Shown here piece by piece: positions 54,372 through 63,024 of a stretch of 64,000 nucleotides of DNA (position 1 is its first letter; every line of letters starts with the position of its first letter). Below the pieces are notes generated by a model. The model made no database searches, had not been told where the DNA came from, and worked only from the letters and a program-made list of their open reading frames with translations. The stretch covers positions 186,001-250,000 of the forward strand of contig NZ_BAMW01000006.1 in NCBI RefSeq assembly GCF_000963945.1, in the 5' to 3' direction. Source of the stretch: Acetobacter indonesiensis (GTDB lineage Bacteria > Pseudomonadota > Alphaproteobacteria > Acetobacterales > Acetobacteraceae). Position numbers and translations under genes: made by a program.

Positions 54372-55481
54372 ATGATACACGAATATCTTCGTACGCTTGT
54401 TTCCTTCGCTTTTGTTCTGGGTGTCCTCGTGACCATTCACGAACTGGGGCACTATCTGGCAGCCCGCTGGCGGGGGGTACATGTCGAAGTATTCTCGCTT
54501 GGCTTCGGGCCTGCGCTGTTTCGGTGGCATGACCGGTCAGGCACGGAATGGCGCATCTGCCCCATTCCACTGGGGGGATACGTGCGCCCGCACGGGTTTG
54601 AAGACCCCGAAGATGCAACACCCGAGCAAAAAGCAGCCTGGATTCCAGAGCGTACCTTTCACGATAAATCCGTAGCGTCCCGCGCTATCGTTATTTTGGC
54701 CGGGCCAGTATTTAACTTCCTTCTGGCCATCGTGCTGTTCACCCTGCTGTTTTCAACGGCCGGACAGCCTAAAGTGCGGAACGAAGTTGCCTCTGTTGTC
54801 GCGAACGGAGCCGCCGCAGCCGCCGGTGTGCAGCCCGGTGATGAAATCCGGAGAATCGGCACGCATCAGGTTACAGGTGTGGAAGATGTGCAGGGCACTG
54901 TCATGGCTGAACCCGGCGCGCAGACCACACTGACCGTGCTGCGTCAGGGGCAGGATGTTGAACTGCCCATTACCATTGGCAAGGTTACGGATTCGGCAAA
55001 TGCAGCCCCCCATGGGCAGCTTGGCGTCATGTTCGCGACCGAAGCCGGGAAGCCATTGTCTTTTCCCAACGCAGTTGTGGCGGGCGTTAAGGAGACGTGG
55101 ACGGTTTCTGTTCAGACCCTTCAGGGTGTGTGGCAAATTCTGACAGGACAGCATACAGCCAAGGATCTGGGCGGCCCGCTTAAGATTGCGCAGCTTTCCG
55201 GGCAGGTGGCCCAGTATGGTTTTGCCAGCCTGCTGTCCTTCATGGCTTTGCTTTCTGTAAACCTCGGTCTAATAAATTTATTCCCTGTGCCGCTTCTTGA
55301 TGGTGGCAGACTGGTTTTTTATGCCATAGAAGCAATCAGGGGACGTCCGGTTTCGAAGCGGATCCAGGAAATCAGTTTTCAGGCAGGGTTTGCTGTTCTT
55401 GCTGGGCTGTTTCTGTTTTCGACCTTTAATGATTTGTCCAGCTTCGGGTTGTTCAAGTGGGTTGCGTCTCTTGTCGGCTGA
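54372..55481 (+). CDS. rseP: site-2 protease RseP
   Basis: RseP is an intramembrane zinc metalloprotease that cleaves anti-sigma factors and leftover signal peptides. The zinc motif HELGH is at residues 23-27, with the third ligand in LLDGGRL near the end. Four hydrophobic helices flank a single visible PDZ domain (about 130-215), one fewer than the two PDZ domains of E. coli RseP. It lies between dxr and bamA, as in many proteobacteria. Confidence 0.94.
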   Translation: MIHEYLRTLVSFAFVLGVLVTIHELGHYLAARWRGVHVEVFSLGFGPALFRWHDRSGTEWRICPIPLGGYVRPHGFEDPEDATPEQKAAWIPERTFHDKSVASRAIVILAGPVFNFLLAIVLFTLLFSTAGQPKVRNEVASVVANGAAAAAGVQPGDEIRRIGTHQVTGVEDVQGTVMAEPGAQTTLTVLRQGQDVELPITIGKVTDSANAAPHGQLGVMFATEAGKPLSFPNAVVAGVKETWTVSVQTLQGVWQILTGQHTAKDLGGPLKIAQLSGQVAQYGFASLLSFMALLSVNLGLINLFPVPLLDGGRLVFYAIEAIRGRPVSKRIQEISFQAGFAVLAGLFLFSTFNDLSSFGLFKWVASLVG

Positions 55482-55610
55482 TGTACAGCAGGGTTGGAAC
55501 GGAAGAACTTGCGTGACACAGGTTATATCGGATACGTCCCCCTGCGGGCGGCACAACAGCGGGAGATGGGCTCCTGACTATGCAACAACCCGGATGGAGG
55601 GTGGCAGATC

Positions 55611-58046
55611 TTGACGGGTAAGCGTTCAGCCCTGTTTGTTTCTGTCTGCGTATTTCCTTTCCTGATGCAGGGTGGAAATAGTGCAGAGGCCGCAACGGCG
55701 TCTTCAGCACAGGCACCCGCCGCTGTTTCAGCGGCGCGGCATGCCAGATTGTCAACGTCCACTTCCACCCCAGCCCGTTCGGGTGGGGTGATTGAAGATA
55801 TCAACGTCTCCGGCAACACCCGGATCGAGACCAACACTGTTCTGTCTTACATGGTGGTGCGCCCCGGTGATTCGTTCAGTCAGGATGACCTCGATCGGTC
55901 TTTGAAGACACTGTATGCCACAGGTCTGTTCAAGGATGTTTCGCTGCGTCGTGAAGGCAACACGCTGAACGTGCGGCTGGTTGAAAACCCCATTGTGAAC
56001 CGCATTGTGTTTGAGGGGAATCACGCTGCCAAAGATGAAGACCTGCGTAAGGTTATCTCCCTGCGTCCGCGTGCCGTGTTCTCAGCCGAAAACACAGCAG
56101 ATGACCGCCAGAAAATTCTGGAAGTCTATGCCCAGAAAGCGCGCTACGCCGCCGTTGTGACGCCACAGGTTATTCGTCTGGCCCATAACCGCGTTGATGT
56201 GGTGTTCCAGATTAACGAAGGCCCGCAGACCCTTATTCGCAAAATTGCGTTTGTGGGGAATAAGGCCTTTGGTGAAGCGCGTCTGGCTGGCGTGGTGTCT
56301 TCCAAGGAAAATGCGTGGTTCCGCTTCTTTTCCTCATCTGACGAATACAACCCGGAACGCCTGAAATATGACGCAGAACTGCTGCGTCGTTTCTATCTGG
56401 CAAACGGGTATGTTGATTTCCAGTTGAAGAACGCGACCGGCGAGTTGTCCCCTGACAGGAAGTCATTTTATGTGACCTTCACGATGGATGAAGGACCGCG
56501 CTATCGTCTGGGTAAGGTCGATATTCGGTCCAGCCTTCGTCATGTTCCGGCTAAATCCCTGCGTAAATATGTCGAGCTGTTTGCCCACCAGTGGTACGAT
56601 GGCAAGGCCGTGCAGGATAACGCAACGGATATGGAAGAAACCCTTCAGGCGCAGGGTCATCCATTTGCGATGGTGCGTCCTGAAATTGCCCGTAACCCGG
56701 AAAAGGGTGTGGTCAATCTTCTGTTTGACGTAAGCGAAGGTCCGCGCCGCTACATTGAACGAATTGACGTCAATGGGAACACTGTGACGGAAGATAAAGT
56801 TATCCGTCGTCAGTTGCCGTTTGCGGAAAGCGATCCCTATACCCCAAGTTACAAGAAGTATGCCAAGGCTGCCTTGCAGGATCTGGGCTTCTTCAAAAGC
56901 GTCTCTATTGATGAAACGCCCGGTTCAGCACAGGATCGTGCTAACGTGGCGGTCAGTGTTGTGGAAAAACCGACCGGTGAGTTCTCGCTTGGTGGCGGTT
57001 ACTCAACCGACGTGGGCGTGATCGGGAATATCGGGCTTAAGCAGCATAACCTGCTGGGCACTGGGGTTGATGCTGGTCTGTCTGGCACTATGTCACTGTG
57101 GCAGAAACAGGCTGACTTCTCGCTGACCAATCCTGCGTTCCTGGATCGAAACCTAGTGGCTGGTGTGGATATCTTTGGTATCCAGAATAAGTATCAGACC
57201 TACCAGAACTACTCTGAAAGCCGCTATGGTATCACCCTGCGTATGGGGTATGCCTATAACCGCTATCTGTCTCAGTCTTGGAACTACAGCCTGATCCGCC
57301 GAAGCGTTGGCGATACCTGGAGCGAATCGTCCTGGTATATTCTCGATCAGGCCGGTAAATCCGTTCTGTCCCAGCTCAGCACCAATCTGGTGTATGACAC
57401 GCGTGACAACCACATGAACCCGCATAGCGGTTATATGGTCTCCGTCGGTGGTGACTTTGCCGGTTTGGGTGGGAATGAACGCTACGTCCGTGGTAAAGTG
57501 AACGGTGCGTACTACATCCCGCTGGATGATCTGACCAACAGTCATGAATGGACCGCCGCGTTCCGTGCGGGCATGGGCTATATGAGTGACTGGGGCGGTG
57601 GTCGCCACGATATCATCGATAACTTCTATCTTGGTGGTAACAACCTGCGCGGCTTCCTTGATGGTGGTGCAGGGCCGCGAAGTGTGGGTTACGCAGGCCA
57701 TTCGTCTGAAGATCTTCTGGGTGGCCGCTTCATGTATACAGCGTCCGCGCAGTTGAACTTCCCCATTCCCATGTTGTCCGACATGGGCGTGAAGGGACGT
57801 GCCTTCGTGGATTCTGGTAGTGTGGCCGGGTTGCGCGTCAGGCGTAATCTGACCAACCCGGTTACAGACCAACCCTATTACACACGGGTAAGTGGTGACA
57901 CACTGCGGCCGCGTGTGAGTGCCGGTGCCGGGTTCTCCTGGAAGAGTCCGTTTGGCTTGCTGAACATCGATCTGGGTGTTCCTGTCATGCGCAGCCATAA
58001 TGACCGCACGCAGCTTCTTCGCTTTGGCTTCGGCCAGCAATTCTGA
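55611..58046 (+). CDS. bamA: outer membrane protein assembly factor BamA
   Basis: BamA inserts beta-barrel proteins into the outer membrane. The 811-residue protein has a signal peptide (first 28 residues), five POTRA domains starting at GGVIEDINVSGNTRIET, and the Omp85 barrel with the conserved loop motif LRGF (NFYLGGNNLRGFLDG). It ends in Phe. The start is TTG, preceded by GGAGGGTGG. The order rseP-bamA-skp-lpxD-fabZ-lpxA is widely conserved. Confidence 0.96.
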   Translation: MTGKRSALFVSVCVFPFLMQGGNSAEAATASSAQAPAAVSAARHARLSTSTSTPARSGGVIEDINVSGNTRIETNTVLSYMVVRPGDSFSQDDLDRSLKTLYATGLFKDVSLRREGNTLNVRLVENPIVNRIVFEGNHAAKDEDLRKVISLRPRAVFSAENTADDRQKILEVYAQKARYAAVVTPQVIRLAHNRVDVVFQINEGPQTLIRKIAFVGNKAFGEARLAGVVSSKENAWFRFFSSSDEYNPERLKYDAELLRRFYLANGYVDFQLKNATGELSPDRKSFYVTFTMDEGPRYRLGKVDIRSSLRHVPAKSLRKYVELFAHQWYDGKAVQDNATDMEETLQAQGHPFAMVRPEIARNPEKGVVNLLFDVSEGPRRYIERIDVNGNTVTEDKVIRRQLPFAESDPYTPSYKKYAKAALQDLGFFKSVSIDETPGSAQDRANVAVSVVEKPTGEFSLGGGYSTDVGVIGNIGLKQHNLLGTGVDAGLSGTMSLWQKQADFSLTNPAFLDRNLVAGVDIFGIQNKYQTYQNYSESRYGITLRMGYAYNRYLSQSWNYSLIRRSVGDTWSESSWYILDQAGKSVLSQLSTNLVYDTRDNHMNPHSGYMVSVGGDFAGLGGNERYVRGKVNGAYYIPLDDLTNSHEWTAAFRAGMGYMSDWGGGRHDIIDNFYLGGNNLRGFLDGGAGPRSVGYAGHSSEDLLGGRFMYTASAQLNFPIPMLSDMGVKGRAFVDSGSVAGLRVRRNLTNPVTDQPYYTRVSGDTLRPRVSAGAGFSWKSPFGLLNIDLGVPVMRSHNDRTQLLRFGFGQQF

Positions 58047-58053
58047 GGTAATG

Positions 58054-58935
58054 ATGCCGAACTTCCGCAGAACAGCCGCTTTTGGTGCGGCTATCCTGTC
58101 ATTTTCTGTTGCGCTGGCTCCTATGGCAATGGCGCAGAACGCCGGCGGCGGTGGCTGGTTTGTGCCGAAAACAACACAGCAGCCGACAGCGCCTTCTGCT
58201 CCGCATGCAGCTGCACACCGCGCTGCTCCGGCTCCTGTTCAGCTTCCGGCTCCTCCGTCTGATAGTGGGGAGGCCGATCAGGCTCCCCCCGTTCTGCCGC
58301 TGCCACCTATTCCATCAGCGCCTGATCTGCCTAAGGGTGTAGCACCGCCGCCGACAGTCATTGGCGTGATCAGTGTTTCTGGCGTCATGCACCAGTCTTC
58401 AGCCGCCATGCAGGTGGAGCGGATTCTGGGTGGCCGTCGTGATGCACTGGCGCAGGATCTTCAGAAGGAACAGGCTGGCTGGCGTGATGAGCAGCAGAAG
58501 CTGCAGGCTCAGGCCAAGACCATGACGTCTGACCAGATCCAGTCTCGTGAACGCAGCCTGCAGGCGCGTGTTATGAAAGCACAGCGCGATTTCCGTAACC
58601 GTAACCGGATCATTCAGGAAGCTGCACAGGTTTCTCTGGGGCAGATTGAACGTGAACTGGTGCAAGTTATCCAGAAAGTTGCTGCCGCACATGGCATGAA
58701 TCTGGTTCTGCACAACGAACAGGTTGCTCTGCACGTTGATGGGCAGGACATCACGAATGAAGTGGCAAAGCAGTTGAATACCATTCTGCCAGCCGTCTTT
58801 ATTCCGGAAGCAAATGTTGACCCGGAAGAACTTGCAAAGTCTGGCAAAATGCCCACCACGGCAGATGCAGATCAGCAGGGTCCGGCAACTGGCCCGGCAC
58901 CCGTTGCAGGCCCAGCAGCAGCGCCGTCTAAATAA
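58054..58935 (+). CDS. OmpH/Skp-family periplasmic chaperone with Pro-rich extension
   Basis: Skp-type chaperones hold unfolded outer-membrane proteins for BamA. The 293-residue protein has a signal peptide (1-28), then a Pro/Ala-rich region (about 29-100) and the OmpH domain with a long coiled coil (about 101-250), for example GGRRDALAQDLQKEQAGW. A Pro/Ala tail ends it. It is much longer than E. coli Skp (161 residues). ATG 58054 is preferred over 58051 because GAGG lies five bases ahead. It directly follows bamA. Confidence 0.88.
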   Translation: MPNFRRTAAFGAAILSFSVALAPMAMAQNAGGGGWFVPKTTQQPTAPSAPHAAAHRAAPAPVQLPAPPSDSGEADQAPPVLPLPPIPSAPDLPKGVAPPPTVIGVISVSGVMHQSSAAMQVERILGGRRDALAQDLQKEQAGWRDEQQKLQAQAKTMTSDQIQSRERSLQARVMKAQRDFRNRNRIIQEAAQVSLGQIERELVQVIQKVAAAHGMNLVLHNEQVALHVDGQDITNEVAKQLNTILPAVFIPEANVDPEELAKSGKMPTTADADQQGPATGPAPVAGPAAAPSK

Positions 58936-58937
58936 GA

Positions 58938-60026
58938 ATGACAGGGCAGCAAAACGTATCATCTGGTCCGGCAGACCCGCGCTTCTTCACCCGTTCCGGG
59001 CCGTTTGAGGCGCAGGTTCTGGCCGATGCTGCCGAGGCTACCCTTGTTTCCCCGCGTGAGGGGAACATGCCTACAGAAGGGTATGTGGGGATAGCGCCAC
59101 TTCAGATTGCTGGTCCACAGGATGTCAGTTTTCTGGATAATCGGCGCTATGCTTCTCTGCTTGAAAATACAAAAGCAGGCCTAGTTATTGTTGCGCCCGC
59201 TTTTGCAGATAAAGTGCCAGCGCATTGTGCTGCGCTGGTTTCAACGGCTCCTTATCTGGCATGGTCGCGTGTTGCGCGGCTTTTCCATCCTAAAACTCCG
59301 GCCAAGGCTGGTATCCACCCATCTGCTTACATCGCGCCGACAGCACAAGTTGACCCGAACTGCGAAATCGGGGCGTTTGTTGTTATCGAAGCTGGTGCGG
59401 AAGTTGGACCTGATTGCGTTATTGGTTCACACGTGGTTGTGGGGCAGGGTGTTCAGTTAGGAGCAGGATGCCGTATCGGAAATCACGTCACGCTTTCCCA
59501 TGCTGTTGTAGGTGAACGGGTCATTATTCTGCCAGGGGCGCGTATCGGGCAGGATGGTTTCGGGTTTGCCGTAGGGCCAAAAGGCTTTGAAACGGTACCA
59601 CAGCTTGGCCGCGTCGTGCTTGAACATGATGTGGAGATAGGTGCTAACACCACAATTGACCGGGGTTCTGTGAACGATACGGTTATTGGCGCAGGCTCAC
59701 GTCTCGACAATCTGGTTCAGATCGGCCACAACGCCCGGCTGGGTCGGTGCTGTATTGTTGTGTCCCAAGCGGGGATTTCCGGATCAACCGTATTGGAAGA
59801 CTTCGTTACAGTCGCGGCGCAGGCCGGTTTGATCGGGCATATCCGCATTGGTGCCAAGGCCCGTATTGGGGCACAGTGCGGTGTGATGTCTGATGTTGAA
59901 AGCGGCGCAGATGTTATTGGCAGCCCCGCCATGCCGTTCCGGGAGTTTTTCCGGAATGTGGCGGTTTTGCGCAAGCTGGCGAAGAAAGCATCCGGATCGG
60001 CTGATGGCGGTTCGGGTAAAGAGTGA
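58938..60026 (+). CDS. lpxD: UDP-3-O-acylglucosamine N-acyltransferase
   Basis: LpxD adds the second acyl chain in lipid A synthesis. The 362-residue protein has an N-terminal uridine-binding domain and a left-handed beta-helix of hexapeptide repeats beginning near GIHPSAYIAPTAQVD. The catalytic His region is VQIGHNARLGRC. It begins two bases after the skp stop, so cotranslation is likely. The N-terminus is about 15 residues longer than usual. Confidence 0.95.
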   Translation: MTGQQNVSSGPADPRFFTRSGPFEAQVLADAAEATLVSPREGNMPTEGYVGIAPLQIAGPQDVSFLDNRRYASLLENTKAGLVIVAPAFADKVPAHCAALVSTAPYLAWSRVARLFHPKTPAKAGIHPSAYIAPTAQVDPNCEIGAFVVIEAGAEVGPDCVIGSHVVVGQGVQLGAGCRIGNHVTLSHAVVGERVIILPGARIGQDGFGFAVGPKGFETVPQLGRVVLEHDVEIGANTTIDRGSVNDTVIGAGSRLDNLVQIGHNARLGRCCIVVSQAGISGSTVLEDFVTVAAQAGLIGHIRIGAKARIGAQCGVMSDVESGADVIGSPAMPFREFFRNVAVLRKLAKKASGSADGGSGKE

Positions 60027-60071
60027 ACACATGCCGGGCTTTGTCCGGCCGAGCAGGGTGGTCTAGGGGAC

Positions 60072-60548
60072 GTGGAGACGAAACAAGAATCGCAGCAGGA
60101 CGTTCAGACGATCGACAAGATTGACGTCAACCGTATCATGCAGGCGATTCCGCACAGATATCCTTTCCTTCTGATTGACCGGATGGTCGATATCGTCCTG
60201 GGGGAAGAGGCAACTGGCATCAAGAATGTTTCCGTCAATGAGCCGTTTTTTCAGGGCCACTTCCCTGAACGGCCTGTTATGCCGGGCGTTCTGATTATTG
60301 AAGCCATGGCCCAGACTGCGGCGACGCTGGTTGTTCTGACACTGGGTGAAGCCTTTGAAGGCAAGCTGGTTTATTTCATGACCATTGAAGGCGCGAAGTT
60401 CCGCCGACCGGTTGAGCCGGGCGACCAGTTGCGTATTCACGTCAAGAAAGAACGTCACCGTTCCAATGTATGGAAATTCCGTGGCGTGGCGAAAGTTGAT
60501 GATGCCGTGGTGGCTGAAGCGACATTCAGCGCCATGATCATGGGTTGA
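60072..60548 (+). CDS. fabZ: 3-hydroxyacyl-[acyl-carrier-protein] dehydratase
   Basis: FabZ removes water from 3-hydroxyacyl-ACP in fatty acid synthesis and competes with LpxA for substrate. The 158-residue hot-dog-fold protein has IPHRYPFLLIDR, the catalytic His in FFQGHFPERPVMPGVLIIEAMAQ (Glu further on) and KFRRPVEPGDQL. The start is GTG after GGGGAC. It lies between lpxD and lpxA as in most Gram-negatives. Confidence 0.96.
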   Translation: METKQESQQDVQTIDKIDVNRIMQAIPHRYPFLLIDRMVDIVLGEEATGIKNVSVNEPFFQGHFPERPVMPGVLIIEAMAQTAATLVVLTLGEAFEGKLVYFMTIEGAKFRRPVEPGDQLRIHVKKERHRSNVWKFRGVAKVDDAVVAEATFSAMIMG

Positions 60549-60681
60549 ATGAGACGTAATTTTACGCCTTTTTTTAAGAACGACGATTTTTGCCCGGAAA
60601 ACGCCCGCTTTCTGAGGCAAGGCTGCCCACGCATGGTGTCTGACAAGATACCGGTGTGGCGCAAGCAGGAGAGGAGCTGAG

Positions 60682-61539
60682 GTGGTGCACGCTGTAGGAG
60701 AAGACAGGGTAGCGGTTATTCATCCGACTGCCATTGTTGCACCGGGGGCCCGGCTTGGACGTGGGGTTGTTATTGGGCCGTGGTGCTCGGTTGGTCCGGA
60801 CGTTGTGATTGAAGACGATGTTGAGCTGATTTCTCACGTTGTAATAGATGGCCATACCCGTCTGGGGCAGGGCTCACGTTATTTTCCATTCTGCACCGTG
60901 GGCATGGCCCCGCAGGATCTGAAATATAAGGGTGAACCAACCCGGTGTGATGTGGGTGCCCGCACTGTTGTGCGTGAGCATGTTACTATCCACAGGGGGA
61001 CTGCCACCGGCACAGGTGTAACCCATGTGGGTGACGATGTGCTGATTATGGCCAACGCGCATGTCGCTCATGATTGCTGGCTGGGTGATCGGGTTATCAT
61101 TGTCAACAATGTGGTCATGGGTGGGCACGTTACCATCGAAAATGATGCCCGCGTCATGGGGTCTGCTGCCATCCACCAGTTTGTGCGCATTGGGCATGCG
61201 GCTCTGGTCGGGGGTGTTGCCGGGGTTGAGGCAGACGTTATCCCTTATGGCAGTGTACTGGGTAACCGTGCTCGTCTGGTTGGTCTGCACTGGATCTGGC
61301 TGCGGCGGAACGGTGTGCAACCCGCCGAAATTCACCGCATGCGTAAGGCATTTCTGACGCTTTATCCAAAAGCTGATGAAGAAGGCACTTTTGCAACGCG
61401 GCTGGAAGTCATGCGCCGTGAGTTTGGTGATACGCCTCGTATCCGTGAAATTCTTGATTTTATAGATGCTCCCAGCCGCCGCGGGTTAGTGCGCGTGGCA
61501 CGGGGTGACTTCAGCACGGCAGAAACCGAGGGCGCGTGA
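60682..61539 (+). CDS. lpxA: UDP-N-acetylglucosamine acyltransferase
   Basis: LpxA performs the first step of lipid A synthesis. The 285-residue hexapeptide-repeat protein has IHPTAIVAPGARLG, the substrate block FPFCTVGMAPQDLKYKGE, REHVTIHRGT and the catalytic His in NAHVAHDC. Two GTG codons at 60682 and 60685 are possible; AGGAGAGGAG lies just before. Its stop overlaps the lpxI GTG. Confidence 0.95.
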   Translation: MVHAVGEDRVAVIHPTAIVAPGARLGRGVVIGPWCSVGPDVVIEDDVELISHVVIDGHTRLGQGSRYFPFCTVGMAPQDLKYKGEPTRCDVGARTVVREHVTIHRGTATGTGVTHVGDDVLIMANAHVAHDCWLGDRVIIVNNVVMGGHVTIENDARVMGSAAIHQFVRIGHAALVGGVAGVEADVIPYGSVLGNRARLVGLHWIWLRRNGVQPAEIHRMRKAFLTLYPKADEEGTFATRLEVMRREFGDTPRIREILDFIDAPSRRGLVRVARGDFSTAETEGA

Positions 61540-62381
61540 ACGCGGCAGCGCACGGCGCAGTTGGTATTCTGGCAGGGGGCGGGCCGCTTCCTGCCCGTGT
61601 GGCGGAGGCTGCTGCCGCTGCCGGTCGTCCGGTTTTTATCCTCGGATTTGAAGGCTTTGCTGAGCCGGATGTCATAGCACCGTGGCCGCATGAAACCGTG
61701 CGCCTGGGCGCTGCGGGGCAGATGTTGTCCCTATTGCGTGCCCATGGATGCACGGATTTGGTTTTGATCGGACCTATCCGCCGTCCGTCCTTACGCAGTT
61801 TGTATCCTGACGCAGAAGGGGCACGTATTCTTGCGCGTTTAGGGCGCGCACTTTTTGCTGGCGATGACGGCCTGTTGGCTGCGCTGGTGCGTATACTCGG
61901 CGAGGAAGGTTTTACAGTACGCGGGGCGCATGAATTTCTGTCTCATGCCGTTGCTCGCCCCGGTGTGTTGGGGCGTGTTGAGCCAGATACCCTTGCACGG
62001 TCAGATATTGCGCGTGGCATAAATGTGGTTCAGACGCTTGGTCGGATGGATATTGGGCAGGGATGCGTGGTGCAGAACGGTCTGGTATTGGCCGTTGAAG
62101 CTATGGAAGGCACGGACCGCATGCTTGCGCGGGCAGGCGAATGCCGACAGCCCGGAGAAGGCGGCGTGTTGGTCAAACTGCTTAAACCGGGTCAGGAAAA
62201 GCGGGCCGACATGCCAACCATTGGCCCTGCGACAGTAGAAAATGCTCACAAAGCCGGGTTAAAAGGCATTGCTTTTGAAGCAGGCAATACCTTGATGACA
62301 GACCGTGATGCCTGCATTGCCGCAGCAAATCAGGCAGGTCTGTTTCTGATGGCTGTTGATCCGGCCTCTTTTTCCGGGTGA
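61536..62381 (+). CDS. lpxI: UDP-2,3-diacylglucosamine diphosphatase LpxI
   Basis: LpxI hydrolyses UDP-2,3-diacylglucosamine to lipid X and replaces LpxH in many alphaproteobacteria. The 281-residue protein has the family start GILAGGGPLPARVAEAA and the blocks LIGPIRRPSLRSLYPD, GDDGLLAALVRILGEEGF and LVKLLKPGQEKRADMPTIGP. The start is the GTG overlapping the lpxA stop. lpxB, which usually follows, is not here. Confidence 0.92.
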   Translation: MNAAAHGAVGILAGGGPLPARVAEAAAAAGRPVFILGFEGFAEPDVIAPWPHETVRLGAAGQMLSLLRAHGCTDLVLIGPIRRPSLRSLYPDAEGARILARLGRALFAGDDGLLAALVRILGEEGFTVRGAHEFLSHAVARPGVLGRVEPDTLARSDIARGINVVQTLGRMDIGQGCVVQNGLVLAVEAMEGTDRMLARAGECRQPGEGGVLVKLLKPGQEKRADMPTIGPATVENAHKAGLKGIAFEAGNTLMTDRDACIAAANQAGLFLMAVDPASFSG

Positions 62382-62437
62382 ACCTTGTTGGCCTGTTGCC
62401 TTTAAAAGCAGAGGCGTAACAGAAGGAAGATGGCATA

Positions 62438-62830
62438 GTGGCAAGCTACCTGCACACAATGGTTCGGGTTAAAAATCTGGACGACAGCATTGCATTCTAC
62501 CAACTGTTGGGGATGCACGAACTACGGCGACGTGAGGTGCCGGAAGGCAAATACACGCTTGTGTTCATTGGTTATGCGGATAATGCGTCCGGTCAGGCCG
62601 AGATTGAACTCACCTATAACTGGGGGCAGGACGACGGATACGACGTTGGCACGGGCTTTGGCCATTTTGCTGTTGGGGTGCCAGACGTGGCCGCAGCAGT
62701 TGAAAAAGTGCGCGCTGGTGGTGGGAAGGTGACGCGTGAAGCAGGGCCAGTGAAGTTTGGCACCAGTGTGATTGCCTTTGTGGAAGACCCGGACGGCTAT
62801 AAAATTGAACTGATTCAACGCGCAGATTAA
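62438..62830 (+). CDS. gloA: lactoylglutathione lyase (glyoxalase I)
   Basis: GloA converts the methylglyoxal-glutathione adduct to lactoylglutathione. The 130-residue VOC-fold protein keeps the four metal ligands: His6 (YLHTMVRV), Glu57 (AEIELTYN), His76 (GFGHFAVG) and Glu124 (YKIELIQ). This matches the nickel/zinc class of E. coli GloA. The start is GTG after AGAAGGAAG. A strong terminator ends the housekeeping run. Confidence 0.94.
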   Translation: MASYLHTMVRVKNLDDSIAFYQLLGMHELRRREVPEGKYTLVFIGYADNASGQAEIELTYNWGQDDGYDVGTGFGHFAVGVPDVAAAVEKVRAGGGKVTREAGPVKFGTSVIAFVEDPDGYKIELIQRAD

Positions 62831-62861
62831 TGGCCTGACCACTCAGTGGGTTTGTGATCAG

Positions 62862-62898
62862 AAAAAATGCTGCCAGCAGACGTTGGCAGCATTTTTTA
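62862..62898 (+). terminator. Rho-independent terminator after gloA
   Basis: AAAAAATGCTGCCA pairs with TGGCAGCATTTTTT around an eight-base loop. It closes the long plus-strand gene run. Confidence 0.92.
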
Positions 62899-63024
62899 AT
62901 GGAATGGTCACGTTTCTTTTTAATGGCTGAAGCACGGTGGATGGTAAACTAACCGACCCTGACGCCTCAAAGGCCTCTCTTCACACAATATGGACACCAG
63001 CGATGCCACACCAGATGTGCATTC

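Noticed and set aside
57153-58040. 295-codon open frame opposite bamA
   Set aside because: It is antisense to the conserved bamA barrel, has no family likeness and skewed composition.
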